DNA from: Ophiocordyceps camponoti-saundersi (nom. inval.)
Lineage: Eukaryota > Ascomycota > Sordariomycetes > Hypocreales > Ophiocordycipitaceae
Assembly (NCBI GenBank): GCA_003339415.1
Contig: PDHQ01000019.1
Location: 248,001-312,000 of the forward strand
Direction: 5' to 3'
DNA length: 64,000 nt
Both the position numbers and the translations under genes were made by a program. The notes under the pieces were generated by a model. The model worked only from the letters and a program-made list of their open reading frames with translations, made no database searches and had not been told where the DNA came from. Positions 9,832 to 22,259 of this stretch are shown here, one piece after another; the stretch's first letter is position 1, and each line of letters begins with the position of its first letter.

Positions 9832-11848
9832 ATGGACGACTCCGGCCCGTTGCCTCAACTCAGTGATGCTCTATACCGCACCACTGTACTACGTCTAGAG
9901 GCAGATCGCTCTGAGGACCAACTTGACCTTCAATTGCTGGCCAAAGCTCATGGCCTCGGCATCCGTGCCTCCCTTCCTTCCGTGTCACATCACCGGCCTC
10001 GGGCTGCATCCGTCGCCCTCTCCGATTCTTCCGCCTCGACCTCGCAGGACCAGCTTTTCTCTACTGCTTCCGACGTCTCCGCCAGTTCTTACCTGACCCC
10101 CCATTCGTCCATCATCGGACCTCCGAGTCTGGACGCCTCCGACTCGTCTCGCAAATCCAAGAGCTGGAGCTTCTCGTTCTACGACAAATACCTCGCTCAA
10201 CATGGCAACGTTCGCCAAGCTCCCACGATCCCTGCCCCCGCGGACAGCTCTGCGCAGAGCATCTTTAGCGTTAGTACCAAGAAGGGCGGCCTGTCCGGTA
10301 TCAAGAACCGGATGATGCTCAGGAGAAAGGCCACTCGCTGTTTCGAGCCCAACCTGTATGCACTGCTATCCTCGTCTTCTCACCACGCCTGCACCACCGC
10401 TGACCGTACCCAGTTCATGCTGGACCTGCCGAAGCACGTTTGACTCACCGGGCTCGCTGCGCACACTTTCATGTGGTCATGTCCACTGCGTCGACTGCTT
10501 GAGGTTGAAAATCAAGGAGGCTTCTGTTGATGAAACAAAGATGCCTCCCCGCTGCTGCGTGCCTGTGCCATCCTCTGTCATTCAGCCCATCCTCGACCCG
10601 ACATCGCAAGAGGTTTTCCTCAGGGCTGTTGTTCAATTCAGCACCCCCAGAGAGTGCCGCATGGTTTGTCCGAGCGCGTCCTGCGGCGTCTTTATCCCGC
10701 GGAGGAAGCACGTTGACCCCAAGGCTCCCATGACTTCGACCTGTCATCGGTGTCACACCCGCGTCTGTACCATATGCAAGCGCGATGCTCATCCCATCGG
10801 TAAGGACTGTCCAGAGGATGCCGAAGTTCAGTCCACGTCAAGGGCCTGCTTTGGACCCGGCCGCAAGAGATGCTACAAGTGTCGCCGTCTGGTAGAGCGT
10901 CCCGAAGGGCCAACCCATCTCGTCTGTACCTGTGGCGCACAATTCTGCTCCATATGCGGCGGGGTCTGGGACACCACCGTCGGCTGTCCCAATATCTGCA
11001 CCAATGAGGAGGATTTTAAGCGGCGCGACTCAGACGACGCGTCGTCGGTGCCAGACGCACTGGACGCTGCCGCCGATGCGGAAAGAGAAGCAGCTGAGCA
11101 ACGTTCAGCGCGACACCCTGACATGCAAGCTCTGCAGCGCAGTCAACGGGACGAGATGAGTCGGTTCTGCCGATTTGAGCTGGATGCCAGAGACGCCTTG
11201 CGGGAGCAACATTCACGCCAGAGGGCTGCCTTGGCGGACAAGCACGCGGCCGAAGAGGCTTCGACAAAGGAACGACAGACAAAGTCAGCGTCGCAGCTCG
11301 AAGACAGCCAGATCTCTGAGGAACTGGAACTTCGTGCTTCGCTGGAACAGAGCGAGCGGACGATCCGAGTTCGAATTAAACACATGGAGGCCTACTGCGA
11401 CGGCCTAGGCCGGAATCCTGGTGGTATGAAGATGCCTCCACGCGTTGTCACAGAAGAGAATCTACGGGCCCTGGGCCACCAGTATAACATTCGGGATGAT
11501 ATGGAGCGGCAACATCAGTCGAAGATCAATATGATGCGCGATCGACAGTCCAAGCGCATGGAAGATTTGCTTCAGCGACAGCACGATGAGTTGGAGCAGG
11601 TTGCAGCGAAGCAGCAGGCTGATACGACTAGGCTGGGCGAGAAGCTGACCAGCGAAGTCGAGATGACAGAGCATCTCTTCGCCGCAAGGACCGCACGCTT
11701 GAGCGCGCGCTGGCGTCTCGCGATCGAGATACGATGCAAAGAGTTGCAGGACAAGAGCGGGGCTCGATTCGCCTCGGTTCCATCGCCCTCATGGCCAACC
11801 GCAGCGGGCAAATGTGCAGCTGTGGATTGTCACGAACTTGCCGCGTGA
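9832..11848 (+). CDS. RBR-type (RING-IBR-RING) protein with coiled-coil tail; catalytic Cys replaced
   Basis: Exons are 9832-10355 and 10414-11848, with a 58-bp intron 10356-10413 (gtatgc..cccag, phase 2), giving 652 residues. A Ser-rich N-terminal region is followed by RING1 from C177 (CWTC, then CGHVHCVDC). An IBR region starts near C256 (CRMVCPSASCG through HRCHTRVCTIC). A RING2-like segment at 328-356 has CYKC, then HLVCTCGAQFCSIC. A long charged helical or coiled-coil tail follows at about 380-620. RBR ligases pass ubiquitin through a RING2 cysteine in a GC-x-H context. Here that position is Pro341 (sequence EGPTHLVC), so thioester catalysis is doubtful. It may be a pseudo-ligase or may act through RING1 only. 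Confidence 0.85.
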
Positions 11849-13444
11849 GCAACACTCGACGAAGGGTAGCAGCCAGCGTCATCTGCGGTCGTTCATAATG
11901 TCTCTTTCACATGTCGAATTTTCCTTTCTTCAAGCCCCGACTTCTGTTTCTTTCATTTGTACGGCGGTTTACCTCATATACCAGTTCGGGGAGAGACGAG
12001 TTTCGCCCACGCGGCACGACGATAGTAGTGTCATCTTTTCTACTTATTATTAATGTATACGGCCGAGACCAAGGCAACAACAGAAGGAAAAGTGAGCATC
12101 AGCAAGAGAGTTGCAATGCCATGTCTTGATGCGGAGGCGTGTTGAGACCAAGGAGCGAGGCGGATGTTTAGTTAACAACAACAACACACCACTTACACAC
12201 CCATTGTCACACATCACCAACTTGTACGTGCATACCACTTACCTACCTACCTACCTATCTCGGGCATCTACCGGAGTAGTTGAAACGTAATGTACACATT
12301 GTTCTGTGCAAAGTGAAGGGGTACGACACATGTATCCATGTCAGGCATTCGCCAGATGTGACAGGAATACGCCAATATGCAAGCCGAGGCAAGGGAGGCG
12401 GACGCACGACACGAAACGTCAGCCACAACGTCGTTTGCCGAGACAAGGGGGGGGGGAACAACCTCGGCAAGATCCGTGCCTTGTTTTCGTGGCTGGCAAG
12501 TAGTTGATGAGATTCCGTCTGTTGAGTTTTGTCTTCACGTCTCGGGGATATTTTTGCTTAACGACGCGACGCAGTATGTATAGTTGGAGGGTTCTCAACT
12601 AGGTATGACTATATAGTAGTGCTCAAGAGGGGGGGTTCGATCATCTTCTCTACTGAGGCTCTACTGAGGAGGGCGGAGGGGAAGATGTTGGTAGTGATGA
12701 GTAACCTGTTGATATAGAATTGCAGGAGATGGGCAGTGTATCCGTAGAAGGGGACAGAATGAAGGACCTTTTCGTTTGCTCGAGGTGGAAAGGGGGTTTG
12801 TTCTGTTTTGTGAGGTAGTTGGTGACCGGAGTTTGACTGCCTTTCACCACCTACCTATCTATCTACAGTAAGACAGGATTGGAAAGATAGTATTGGTCAA
12901 AGGAGGGCAAAAGCCACCAGGGCCTTGCTTGATTGAAACGTAGGAATGTAACGAATGTATGTATGTAACTTGTTCTCTCCGGCGGAGATGACACTTGGCT
13001 GGTTGCCTTTCTTCTGCTTTCGTTTACAGTACTACCTAGTTATAGAAGTTTAGGACGGGGAGGAATAGTTATCTTCGAGCCTCGGACAGGGCAAAGTAGG
13101 TATAATCTATAGCGTATCCTGTATGTCGCTTGGATACCTACATACTGGTAGTATTACGGCGTGAGGACCGTGACGACTCAGGCTTTGGTCACTCCTGCGC
13201 CAGGCCCGCCGTTGGTCCCTATACCAGAAGAAACAGTTCTCGACCAGGTCGCGACCGCCGTATTTATCTGTAAGCGGCGGACGGATTGCGCTCTTTCTAC
13301 TCCGTGTAAGTCAGGGGCTCCTCAACAGACACCTCTTTGCCCGCCTCTCTCAACGGAAAGCCAAACTCCCCAAGACGCTCAACCACTTCGACAGGAAGGG
13401 AAAATACCTACTATCTTTGCCTCGTTTCAGCCCAGAACAACAAG
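11849..13444. other. Intergenic spacer
   Basis: No gene is supported. Visible features are a CTAC tetranucleotide run near 12238-12257, TATCCGTA at 12739-12746 and an ATGT tract near 12957. An open frame from 13161 leads into the next gene's leader but lacks coding features. Confidence 0.45.
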
Positions 13445-13969
13445 ATGGCTGACGTCGATCCGGGTGCGAGGTCGTCACTGAACTGCACAATAGCCTGGTT
13501 AAGGACATTCCCATCGAAATACGGTCCAGGCCCGATGCCGCCTGCTGTCGTCCAAACAATCGGACTATTCACAAACGCCATATCAGAATTACTCGACATT
13601 ATACTCGCAAGCTACATGGACCACGTGAATGAGTTAACAGCGGATCGTCAACTCCTCCTAAATGAATGTTTCCAGAGCACGGCCTGGCGGTTGTCAGAGT
13701 TTGAGAAGCGGAAGAGGGAGGAGATGGGCTCTCCTTGGGTCTACATCTCGACTCGAGACGACGAGGATAACTGCTGGACTGGTACGGATGAGGAACACGA
13801 GTATGTCGACGCTTTGTTCGAATACATGGCGGAGATTCAAAAGTGCCTTGCCTTTACCTTGGAGGAGGCCTGTTCGATGGTTGAGAGGGAGATGGCGGCT
13901 TGGAAACTTGAGTTTGATGGGAGGCTGCGTCGTGAGATGTACTGCATCGTTCACGGCCAGCCGGTATAA
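13445..13969 (+). CDS. Hypothetical helical protein, 174 residues
   Basis: This single exon was chosen to start at the ATG in caagATGgct, because the upstream part of the frame is low-quality leader sequence. The product is acidic and predicted helical. It has a hydrophobic segment around residues 36-52 (VVQTIGLFTNAISELLDIIL), then charged helices ending in REMYCIVHGQPV. There is no signal peptide and no family I recognise. Its stop lies 76 bp from the convergent membrane-protein gene. An extra upstream exon cannot be excluded. Confidence 0.5.
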   Translation: MADVDPGARSSLNCTIAWLRTFPSKYGPGPMPPAVVQTIGLFTNAISELLDIILASYMDHVNELTADRQLLLNECFQSTAWRLSEFEKRKREEMGSPWVYISTRDDEDNCWTGTDEEHEYVDALFEYMAEIQKCLAFTLEEACSMVEREMAAWKLEFDGRLRREMYCIVHGQPV

Positions 13970-14045
13970 GTTTGCGTTTTCTCTTCATCTCAGTCTTGAT
14001 TAGAGCGATTGGAGCTTTGTCTTTGAGCGTATTCTGAACTGTTTT

Positions 14046-15653
14046 TTACGAGTATTTCGCCTCTGTATCAATACTTGAAAGCAGTCGTCTATTGCAGCTC
14101 GTTCCCGCGTGCTGAATCTGCTCCCCGTTGCTATTAGTATCAAACGACTGAGTCTTTCCCCCCCACCATATCCGGCCTTGGTCATCCGTCTTCCAGTCGT
14201 CGACAAGATCGGCAATCGTCTGCAAGTGTCCCAGCGTCGTAGGCTGACAGCCGTCGGGTCGACGGAGGGCCAAGTAGGTGGCGAAGAGGGCCAACAGTAG
14301 GGCCAGTAGCGTGTATAGAGCGAGGCGTGAGTATACGAAGAAGATCATGACGCCGCCGCTGAAGCGAGGGGAAACGTAGGCGAGCATGGCTTGGGATGCG
14401 GCCCAGTGTAGGACTGCCTTGGCGAGTAGTAGCATCATGTTCTCCCAGCTTGATACTGCCGCTACCAGGGGGCTTTGGCTTAGCTTTAGGCCTGGGGCTT
14501 GTTTCGTTGTTTCGCTGCTGTATCCTCGTCTCCAGACGGTTTCGTCTCTGGATAAGTTGACGAGGAGCTCTACGCAGTGGAGGCCTAAGGTTTGTACTCC
14601 CTGGATTGCGCAGATGAATAGGAGGGATAGTATCGTCTGTTGGCCGTAGGTGTATCTGCGTAGAAGGAACGTCTCGGAGTCGTTGAAGAGGAAGGGAACC
14701 CAGTTTCTGGAGCAGTCGTCTCCGATCTTCCACGCAATGGCAAACCTCCAACATGCCGGTTCGGACTTTCGAGCGACCAGGATGATGGAAATCAGCCAGG
14801 CTATGGCGACGAAGGCGAGTAACCATAGGAAGATGACAATGCATGGTACAGCACTCTGCACTCGGAGCATAGGCTTTTGTCGTTTGGCTGGACGTACTGC
14901 CTCGGGTAGTAGCCTGTGTTTCTGGTGGACTGAAAGCATGCTTCTCCCCGGACGACGAGTAAGGGTGCCCTTTCGAATAGCGGCCAATGTCGTGTTCAAG
15001 GGGTTGGAGCTCCATGTCGGTATCGAATGGCAGTTTGATACCAGGCACCATGTTGCTATGGCGGCCTGTCCTGCGAGTGCTATGCCCAGCCCTACAAGAG
15101 CGGTGGCGTTTAACAGAGACTCATCTCCGGAGTGGGACATGGAGTCCGTCAGGGGGAGAAGCGTGGAAGATGAGGCGTACGATAGCACTAAGAAGAAGAG
15201 CGTTGCTGCATTGCTATACCATCGGTTAGGGCCGCTTTTCGAGGAGCTGGTCAGCAGGCGAATGTTGGTGTTGTATTCGAGACGGTTCTCGTGGTAGAGT
15301 GCCCATCGAAGCGATACGGAGTGTATGAACATCATGCCGTCGATGCAGAGCGTTAGTATCACGTTGACCATGAGGATGACTAGCTCCTGGGTTAAAGGGG
15401 ATATGTTGGTTGGTAGGCCTAATGTCATTGGTTCGGTTGCGAGGAAGTATAGCCCGGATGAGAGGCAGAGGAGAGCAAGTGCCGAACCGATCAACAAGGA
15501 GAGTAAGCAGTACATTTTCGTGCCGGATGCCTCGTCGAAGTTGAGCTTTGATGCATCTTGTTTGTCTGATGGCGATTGGTTGAAGAACAGGGGTATCTCC
15601 CGAAGCAGGCGTCCCAGATGATTATCCTGATGCAGATTTTCTTGCGCCTTCAT
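14046..15653 (-). CDS. Multi-pass membrane protein, fungal family of unknown function
   Basis: This single exon encodes 535 residues, taking the ATG at 15653. Hydrophobic segments suggest about eight membrane spans. They include YCLLSLLIGSALALLCL near the N-terminus, a pair around residues 85-115, one near 185-205 and one near 265-290. The remainder lie in the C-terminal half (TILSLLFICAIQGVQTLGLH and ALYTLLALLLALFATYLAL). Between the last spans lies a conserved-looking ELLVNLSRDETVWRR segment, which I have seen in other large-family fungal membrane proteins without assigned function. The family is common in Pezizomycotina. Transport activity cannot be claimed from this. Confidence 0.75.
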   Translation of the reverse strand: MKAQENLHQDNHLGRLLREIPLFFNQSPSDKQDASKLNFDEASGTKMYCLLSLLIGSALALLCLSSGLYFLATEPMTLGLPTNISPLTQELVILMVNVILTLCIDGMMFIHSVSLRWALYHENRLEYNTNIRLLTSSSKSGPNRWYSNAATLFFLVLSYASSSTLLPLTDSMSHSGDESLLNATALVGLGIALAGQAAIATWCLVSNCHSIPTWSSNPLNTTLAAIRKGTLTRRPGRSMLSVHQKHRLLPEAVRPAKRQKPMLRVQSAVPCIVIFLWLLAFVAIAWLISIILVARKSEPACWRFAIAWKIGDDCSRNWVPFLFNDSETFLLRRYTYGQQTILSLLFICAIQGVQTLGLHCVELLVNLSRDETVWRRGYSSETTKQAPGLKLSQSPLVAAVSSWENMMLLLAKAVLHWAASQAMLAYVSPRFSGGVMIFFVYSRLALYTLLALLLALFATYLALRRPDGCQPTTLGHLQTIADLVDDWKTDDQGRIWWGGKTQSFDTNSNGEQIQHAGTSCNRRLLSSIDTEAKYS

Positions 15654-16364
15654 CACCTTGGGAGTGTGAAATGTCTCGCAACGGAGCCCAAATCAAGTAT
15701 CTTCTCTTCCCGTCTTGGTGTCAGAGAATGGTTTGTTTGCTTCTCGAGTGTCTGGTGTTGGCTTATCTGGTTGCTAAGAGGATACAACACACATGTCGGG
15801 TACGAACCCTCTCAGCAGGGATCACCGGCCTTTAATACCATGCCGCTCTTTTGCTTTTTCCCCCTGTCTTCCATTTCCGAGTTGGAGGCTGTGTGACGAC
15901 GGCTTGTTGGTTCCAGGCATGATTACGCCCTGTTTCTCTGGTTAGGCCCCCGGCAACGTGTGCATGTATGTATATGGTGATGGATGAGATTCTTCTATTT
16001 GCGGAATCACATCATCTGTTGCCTACCAGGCTCTACTATAGCTAGCATGGCGAGTATGGAGGTAGGTTACAGGCAGCGAGGTATGGTAGAGTCCCATCGG
16101 TCCGAGTCGTATGCCTGGTCGTCTATTTATACGGATACAGCGCCTTGAGGTCGTCGCTTGTAAGTCGGAATAATCATCTTCCGAGGCTTGGGGCTTGGGG
16201 GAGAGGGGCATAACCCGCACACGTGATCTATACCTCAGTGCAGGAAAGGGGAAAAAAAATAACCCCTGCTACACAAAATCCACCGACGCACCTTTCAGGC
16301 TTTCACCCACCGCAGCAAACGAATTTCTCTCTCAGTCAACAGAAGAAATCGCAAAGCTATCAAT
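15654..16364. promoter_or_regulatory. Divergent promoter region (membrane protein / RPS28)
   Basis: About 700 bp separate two divergent genes. TACGGATA is at 16130-16137, 228 bp before the RPS28 start. A pyrimidine-rich leader ending in cagtcaacag precedes the RPS28 ATG. Confidence 0.5.
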
Positions 16365-16755
16365 ATGGATACCGCTAAGAATCCCGTCAAGCTGGTCAAG
16401 GTGACGCGCGTTCTCGGTCGAACTGGTACGAATTGCCCGATATTCCCAGGCTGAGGCACAAGGGGAAAAGAAAAACGTTTGCTGCCGTCGCAAAGAGCCA
16501 GATGGCTGGCGTGATAAACAATTCGAAAGATACTGACGAGAGGAATCGTCAGGCTCGCGAGGTGGAGTTACGCAGGTTCGCGTCGAGTTCATGGACGATC
16601 AAAGTCGGTCCATTATTCGAAACGTCAAGGGCGCTGGTACGATGATGCCATTTGTTCATGTCACTCGTGGCTACGCTGACTCTTTACTTGCAGTTCGCGA
16701 AGACGATATCCTCTGCTTGCTCGAGTCTGAACGCGAAGCTAGACGACTTCGATAA
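16365..16755 (+). CDS. RPS28: 40S ribosomal protein S28 (eS28)
   Basis: Exons are 16365-16425, 16553-16636 and 16694-16755. Introns are 16426-16552 (127 bp, gtacga..cgtcag) and 16637-16693 (57 bp, gtacga..ttgcag), both phase 1. The spliced product is 68 residues and reads through as eS28: [20 protein letters not shown], then [25 protein letters not shown] and [20 protein letters not shown]. The length matches the family (67-69 residues). The gene is too fragmented to appear as a single open frame. eS28 sits near the mRNA exit site of the small subunit. Confidence 0.96.
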
Positions 16756-18242
16756 AAGGAGAGAGGCAGGAAGGGTGAAAAGGAGAATGGGGATTGGGAA
16801 CTACTGATCTTTGGAGGGAAGAGAGTGGTGGATGAAGGCATGGAGCAAGGACACGTTCGTCTCATAGGTGTGAAATGCGGACATGCCTTTTTTTCCCTTC
16901 TAAACGGACCGTCGATTGACCGGTTGAAAGGATGGGGAAGAGGGCTCGGGCCACTGATGGATGGGGGATGGATGGCAAGAGGGCGTCCCATGCGCTGTTT
17001 GTTTGAGCATTTTTTTTATTTGCCATTGACGGGCTGAGAATTGAGGTGAGAATAGAGGTTTCGATGAAGCAAGCTTCGCGACGCTGGGAACTGGAACCGG
17101 GCCGGAGGCTACTGGTTGGGTTGATGAGGAGGAAGGGGGGGGGGGATCCATCCGGTGGCGTGAGAGGAGGGTAGGTAGCCAGCGACGAGTTGTATGTATG
17201 TATGTATGTATTGTGTTTGTGCGCGAGTGTCGTATGGTTTGAAGATGGCCTGTAGTTTATGCTTGCTTGAGATGTCGTTTATCAACCTCGGTATGTATGA
17301 GAGTGGTGTGCGGTGCGTATTAGCATTGGCTATAGGCACAGCCTGTGCCTGGGCACCTATTGCAGAAGGCTTCGTCACCCGCCCTCTCCCCACACTTTTC
17401 GGGCCTGGGTCCCAGATTGAAATGAATGTACGCCGAGATACTTTGATAGGTAGCCGCGCCTTGTACCTCGAAGCCTGTCGTCTGCGGGAAAGGTACTCCT
17501 CTTCGGGCCACTCAGGCTGCCTCTACAAGTAGACGGCTGTGCTTTTTTGATTTGGAGCCACGCGACCCCTCGAAACGTCGCCGCCGTCTCTTCTCTTTTA
17601 CCTCCCTCCTCGTTCCCTCGACACCTCGTTTTCGCATCTCTCCTCTCTCTCTCTCTTCCTCCCTCTCTCTCTCTCTCTCCCCTTCCATCTCTCTATCTCT
17701 CTTCCTTATCTGTCTCTCTCTCTTTATATCTCTCTCTTGTTCTTCTTCCTAGTTCTTCTTCTTCTTTCCTCTCTTCTCTCTCAAAGTATTCTTACTTACT
17801 TATTCATTCGGTTATTTCTTCCCTTCCCTTGCCTTCAGGACCTTTCTTACCGCCCTCCTTTATTCCCCCCCCCCCCCTGGGCCCTTAAACCTCCCCCCCC
17901 CTCACATTAAAACTATATATCGCGCGCGCCGCGCGGGCGCAACGAGCCAAACGACGACTGCCCGGCACGAGCCCTCTCCGGCGTCGATCCTGACTGAGCC
18001 GCGCGCACCATCGTCGCGACCTACTTACCATTTTTCCTATTCCCTACTGCCTCTTTTCCCATCCTCCTCCTTTCCTTGCCTCGCTTTGGGCCGCCGCGCG
18101 GCAGAAGCCTCCGTCAATGATCACTTCGTCTCATCCCTGAAGCCTTCCATCTTTTTTTTTCGCCCTAATTCAAGAAGGCCTAAGGGAGACCCAGAAAAAA
18201 AAAGAGAGACAACTTTTGCCGCGAGGCACATCTTCTGGCGTC
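16756..18242. other. Intergenic spacer and CT-rich leader of the RhoGAP gene
   Basis: No gene is supported. It holds a TATG tract near 17192-17212 and a long CT-rich stretch at 17580-17850 with C-runs near 17866-17900. A cgcgcgcgccgcgcgg GC-rich patch lies near 17922-17940. A frame at 17194-17532 begins in the microsatellite and is rejected. Confidence 0.45.
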
Positions 18243-20858
18243 ATGGCCGAAAATCGCGCCTCGGTCGGCCATGATGGCGATGGCCTTGCTGCTGTTGCCG
18301 TTCAGGCCCCGGTGGCTAGCCCGGAAAAGGATACCGATGCCGTATCGAGCGGTAGGCAGAGTGACGATGTCGTCAACGCTGGTCCGCCCCGGAGCCCGCC
18401 TGAGTCCCCGCTTGCTTTTGACAGCGCCTTGTTCCAGCAGGTTCATCAAGTCATGGCCTCGGAGGTGAGCTTCTTTTTTTTTCAGCCTCGTTGAAGGCGC
18501 CCTTGGCTGATGGATGCTTCTTGGAAACCAGCTCAGTATTCCGACCCTCTTGACTCGCCTTAAGCAGAGCATTGCTTCGGCCAAGGTATGTGTTTATACA
18601 TACACATAAAACTCGGCTCGAGACTCACTTTGGTTCTCAGGAGTTCGCCCTCTTCCTCAAGAAACGATCTACATTCGAAGACGACCACGCCCAGAGCCTC
18701 AAAAAGCTCTGTCGACTGACGCTCGAGAGTTCGCGCCGGCCCGAGCACCGACAGGGCTCCTTCGCCCAGTCGTACGAGGAAATGGTCTTCATCCACGATC
18801 GAATGGCGGAGAACGGGCTGCAGTTTGCCAATTCGCTACACCAGATGTACGAGGACCTCATCGAGCTGGCCGCCAGTGCCGAGCGCGGCCGCAAGATATG
18901 GAAGAGCAACGGCATGTCGGCCGAGCAAAAGGTGGCAGATCTCGAGCAGGCCATGCGCAAGAGCAAGGCCAAATACGACTCGCTGGCCGACGAGTACGAC
19001 CGCGCGCGGACGGGCGAGGGCAGGCAGGGCGGTAAGATGCTGGGCGCTTTCAAGGCGCACAAGTCGGCCGCCCAAGTCGAGGAGGACCTGCTGCGAAAGG
19101 TCCAGGCTGCTGATCAGACCTATCACGGTCACGTCAATGCTCTCCAGCAGGAGAAGGCTCATCTCCTGTCGACGGCCCGGCCTGAAGCCGCTCAGGCGCT
19201 TCAGGAGCTCATTGCCGAGACCGACGCCGGCGTGACGCTGCAGATGCAAAAGTTTGGTAGGTTTCTGCGCTCTTTCTCCCCCTCCCTCTCTCCCATTGTC
19301 TGTGTATCTCGTTTTCTGTCAACGTACTCCAACAAGACGCGCGTATGCTGACGTCGGTCAACCGCAAAAAAAAAAAAGCCGCCTGCAACGAGAGGCTACT
19401 GCTAGGTAACGGTCTAATCATCAGTCCGTACGGCGGCGGCGGCGGCGGCGGTCCAGGAGGCAGTCAGACGGGCAGCGTGGCCCCCAAGCGCCGAAGCCTA
19501 CGAGAGGCCGTTGCCGCCATCGACAACACGAGGGATTTGCACGTCTTCGTCGCTGCTCATCACGGCAAGATTCAGCCCAAGGCTGAGGTTCGATACGAGC
19601 GCAACCCTGTTGGTCTACCGTTTCTACATCACCTTGCTTTGCTTTCCCCTTTCCTCCCCCTCGCTGACCACCGTCGCATCAGATTCTCCACCCCCCAGCT
19701 CCGACGACCGGTTCCGCGCCGTTGACCATGAACCCCCCCGGTTCCGTCGTGGCCCAGACCTCGGCTCCCCCTTTCTCCTCGTCGGCGCCGACGGCAGGCT
19801 CACGCAGCAGTACCGGCAACTTGGGGCCCGCAGTCAGCTCGCCGGATGGACTGCCGCCTCCTCACGCGCGGAGCTTTAGTTATGGCACCGCCCAGAACCA
19901 GCAGCAGCAGCAACAGCAACAGCAACAAACACAGCAGCAGCAGCAGCCACAGCAGCAGCCACAGCAACAACAGCAACAGCGCTTCGGCAACGGCGCCGTC
20001 CAGGGGCCGCCTCAGCTGGGGGCCCTGCCCTTCCAGCCGCCTTCTTCGTCGCAAGGTCGGACAGGCTCCCCAGCTCAAGATGGGCGCGTCGGTGCGCCCA
20101 CGTACGGCCAGGGCGGCGCATCGCTTCCCGTCTTCGGCGTGCCGCTGAACCGGCTGTACGAGAGGGACGGACTAGCGGTGCCGCAGACGGTACACCAATG
20201 CATCCAGGCCGTCGACCTGTACGGACTGGCCGTCGAGGGCATCTATCGCCAGTCGGGCTCGCTCAATCACATCAACAAGCTCAAGGCAATGTTTGACGCT
20301 GGTTAGTTATCCGGCAGCTTAACTTTGGTCACTTCTCTGGCTGACGGGGGGGGGGGGTTTGCTCTACTCTAGATTGCCATAATCCTGCGCTCGACTTCCG
20401 CAACCCGGAGAACTTTTATCACGATGTCAACAGCGTTACGGGCCTATTGAAGCAGTTCTTCCGCGACCTGCCGGATCCGCTGTTGACGACGGAGCAACAC
20501 GATGCGTTCATCGCCGCTGCCAGTGCGTTTTAACTTGTCCGTTTTCCTGTTCGACACGAAGCTGACGAGACGGGGAATAGAAAAGGAAGACGACGTGCTG
20601 CGACGCGACTCGATGCACGCCATCATCAATGGCCTCCCCGATCCCAACTACGCGACGCTGCGAGCCCTCACGCTTCACCTCCACCGCGTCATGGACAACT
20701 CGCACGTCAACCGGATGAACTCGCATAACTTGGCCGTCATCTTCGGCCCTACCCTCATGGGCTCCGATCCGAGCACGGCCATAACTGACGCCGGGTGGCA
20801 GATCAAGGCCATCGACACGATACTGCAGAACACCTATCAGATCTTTGACGACGACTAG
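18243..20858 (+). CDS. RGD1: F-BAR and RhoGAP domain protein (Rgd1-like)
   Basis: Seven exons: 18243-18464, 18532-18585, 18641-19256, 19379-19608, 19683-20301, 20373-20522 and 20581-20858, giving about 722 residues. An F-BAR region (about 75-330; LLTRLKQSIASAK then EFALFLKK) is followed by a Pro/Ser/Gln-rich linker with a polyglutamine tract. A RhoGAP domain starts at about 525 with the arginine finger in GIYRQSG (R563) and ends LRALTLHLHRVMDN..NLAVIFGP. Rgd1 proteins bind membranes and switch off Rho GTPases at growth and division sites. Two joins are less sure. The exon 3/4 acceptor lies in an A-run. The exon 4/5 donor is either GTTGGT (used here) or GTCTAC at 19613 joined to acceptor 19698. 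Confidence 0.92.
19899..19980 (+). repeat. CAG/CAA tract encoding polyglutamine in the RhoGAP linker
   Basis: Mixed CAG and CAA codons, with two ACA/CCA breaks, encode a Gln-rich run between the F-BAR and RhoGAP domains. Such tracts vary in length between isolates. Confidence 0.9.
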
Positions 20859-22259
20859 CCGCTTTTTTTTTGCCTTCTACATTGTTCCTTGATTCCCCCT
20901 TGTCTCTTTGGGTTTTTTTCTTCTCATATGACACGGTTTCCATCCTCTTTTCATCTCCTCGGCGTCCATCCTCATCTCTATTACCGCCCCATCTACGCGT
21001 CCCGTGTAAGACTACTGTACAGCCGGGTCTCGTTTTCTCTCTCTCTCCCCCTCCCTCTCTCACCCTCCCTCTCTCACCCTACCCCTTTACTCTACAACTA
21101 CTACTATTAGTACTATTATACTCTTCGCCTTCCATGCTCGTCCAGTCTCTTCGATCCGCATCCTTTTTCCTTTCTCCTTCTTCATTTGTCTCTGCGTTAC
21201 GAATGGGGAAAAGGAGGGGGTTTGTTATTATTTCGTCCGTCTCTCCCCTCCCTCCCTCCCCTTTTCCTTCGTCTATTCTCGTGCCGCACCTTGAGCGTTG
21301 TTTTCCGTGTTCATCGTATTTTTTTTTTCCTTTCAACCCTCTTTGTCTATGCTATCGGGATGAAAGTTGGCTTCGTCACTGTTGATAGGTAGGCAGGATA
21401 AATATTTCCCTTTTTTTTTCCCCTACGCTCTGCTCTGCTCGGGCTTCTGGTTAGGGGAGAAGAGGAATAGAGTCGGATGAGAATTTACGAGTGATGACGT
21501 GAAGACGATGGGAAGTGAGTTTTTGCTGCTCTACTCTTCGTCTTGTGCTTCGTACCGACGGCTCTTCATCAGCCCTTTGCTCTCCCATCTTTTTCTGCCT
21601 CACGTCATTAACTCCATACCTTCAACTACCTACAAGGGCAAGAACGAATTTTACATATTTCTTTTTTCTCATTTTTTATTTATTTCTAAAAGTAAGATGA
21701 CGCAAGTTTGATAGAGAAAAAAAAAACAGTAATAATTCCATCTCTCCCACGCCCCCCCCCTTGAAGTAGATGAACAAGGGGGATGTGTGATGAGGAAGAG
21801 AAGAATTCCAAACGCGGGCTATGCATCATTTTTCGATATGAGGGAGGAAAAAAAAAACAAGTAAAAGGCGTCACTAAGATGTGGAAATACTGAAGAAGAC
21901 AGAAAGAAGGGGAATGGGGGGGGGGAGGGATGAAAAAAAGGAAGAAGAAAAGGAAAAAAACTTGGAATCGTATGCTGGATGGAAAATGAGTTGAATCGAA
22001 TGAATGAACCCTCGTTTGGGCCTAATAGGAAACAACACAGAAGATGAGAGACGAGTATAGCTTGGAAAAGGGGGTATGAAAGAAGAGGAGGATAAGAGGA
22101 GAGGAAGGAAAAGGGGCAGATGGATGAGAAGAGGAGAGTAAGGAAAAGGAGGAAAGGGAAAGGGGCAGATGGATGAGAAGAAAAGAGAAAGAAAAATGGA
22201 AAAGAGGGAAAAGAAGAAGAAGAAGAAGAAGAGGGACATGAACAAGGAAAACATCATCG
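20859..22259. other. Convergent 3' spacer between RhoGAP and MED12 genes
   Basis: The spacer is very pyrimidine-rich on the left half and purine-rich on the right half, with homopolymer runs of A, T, C and G. It should hold the terminators of two convergent genes. No gene is supported. Confidence 0.5.
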
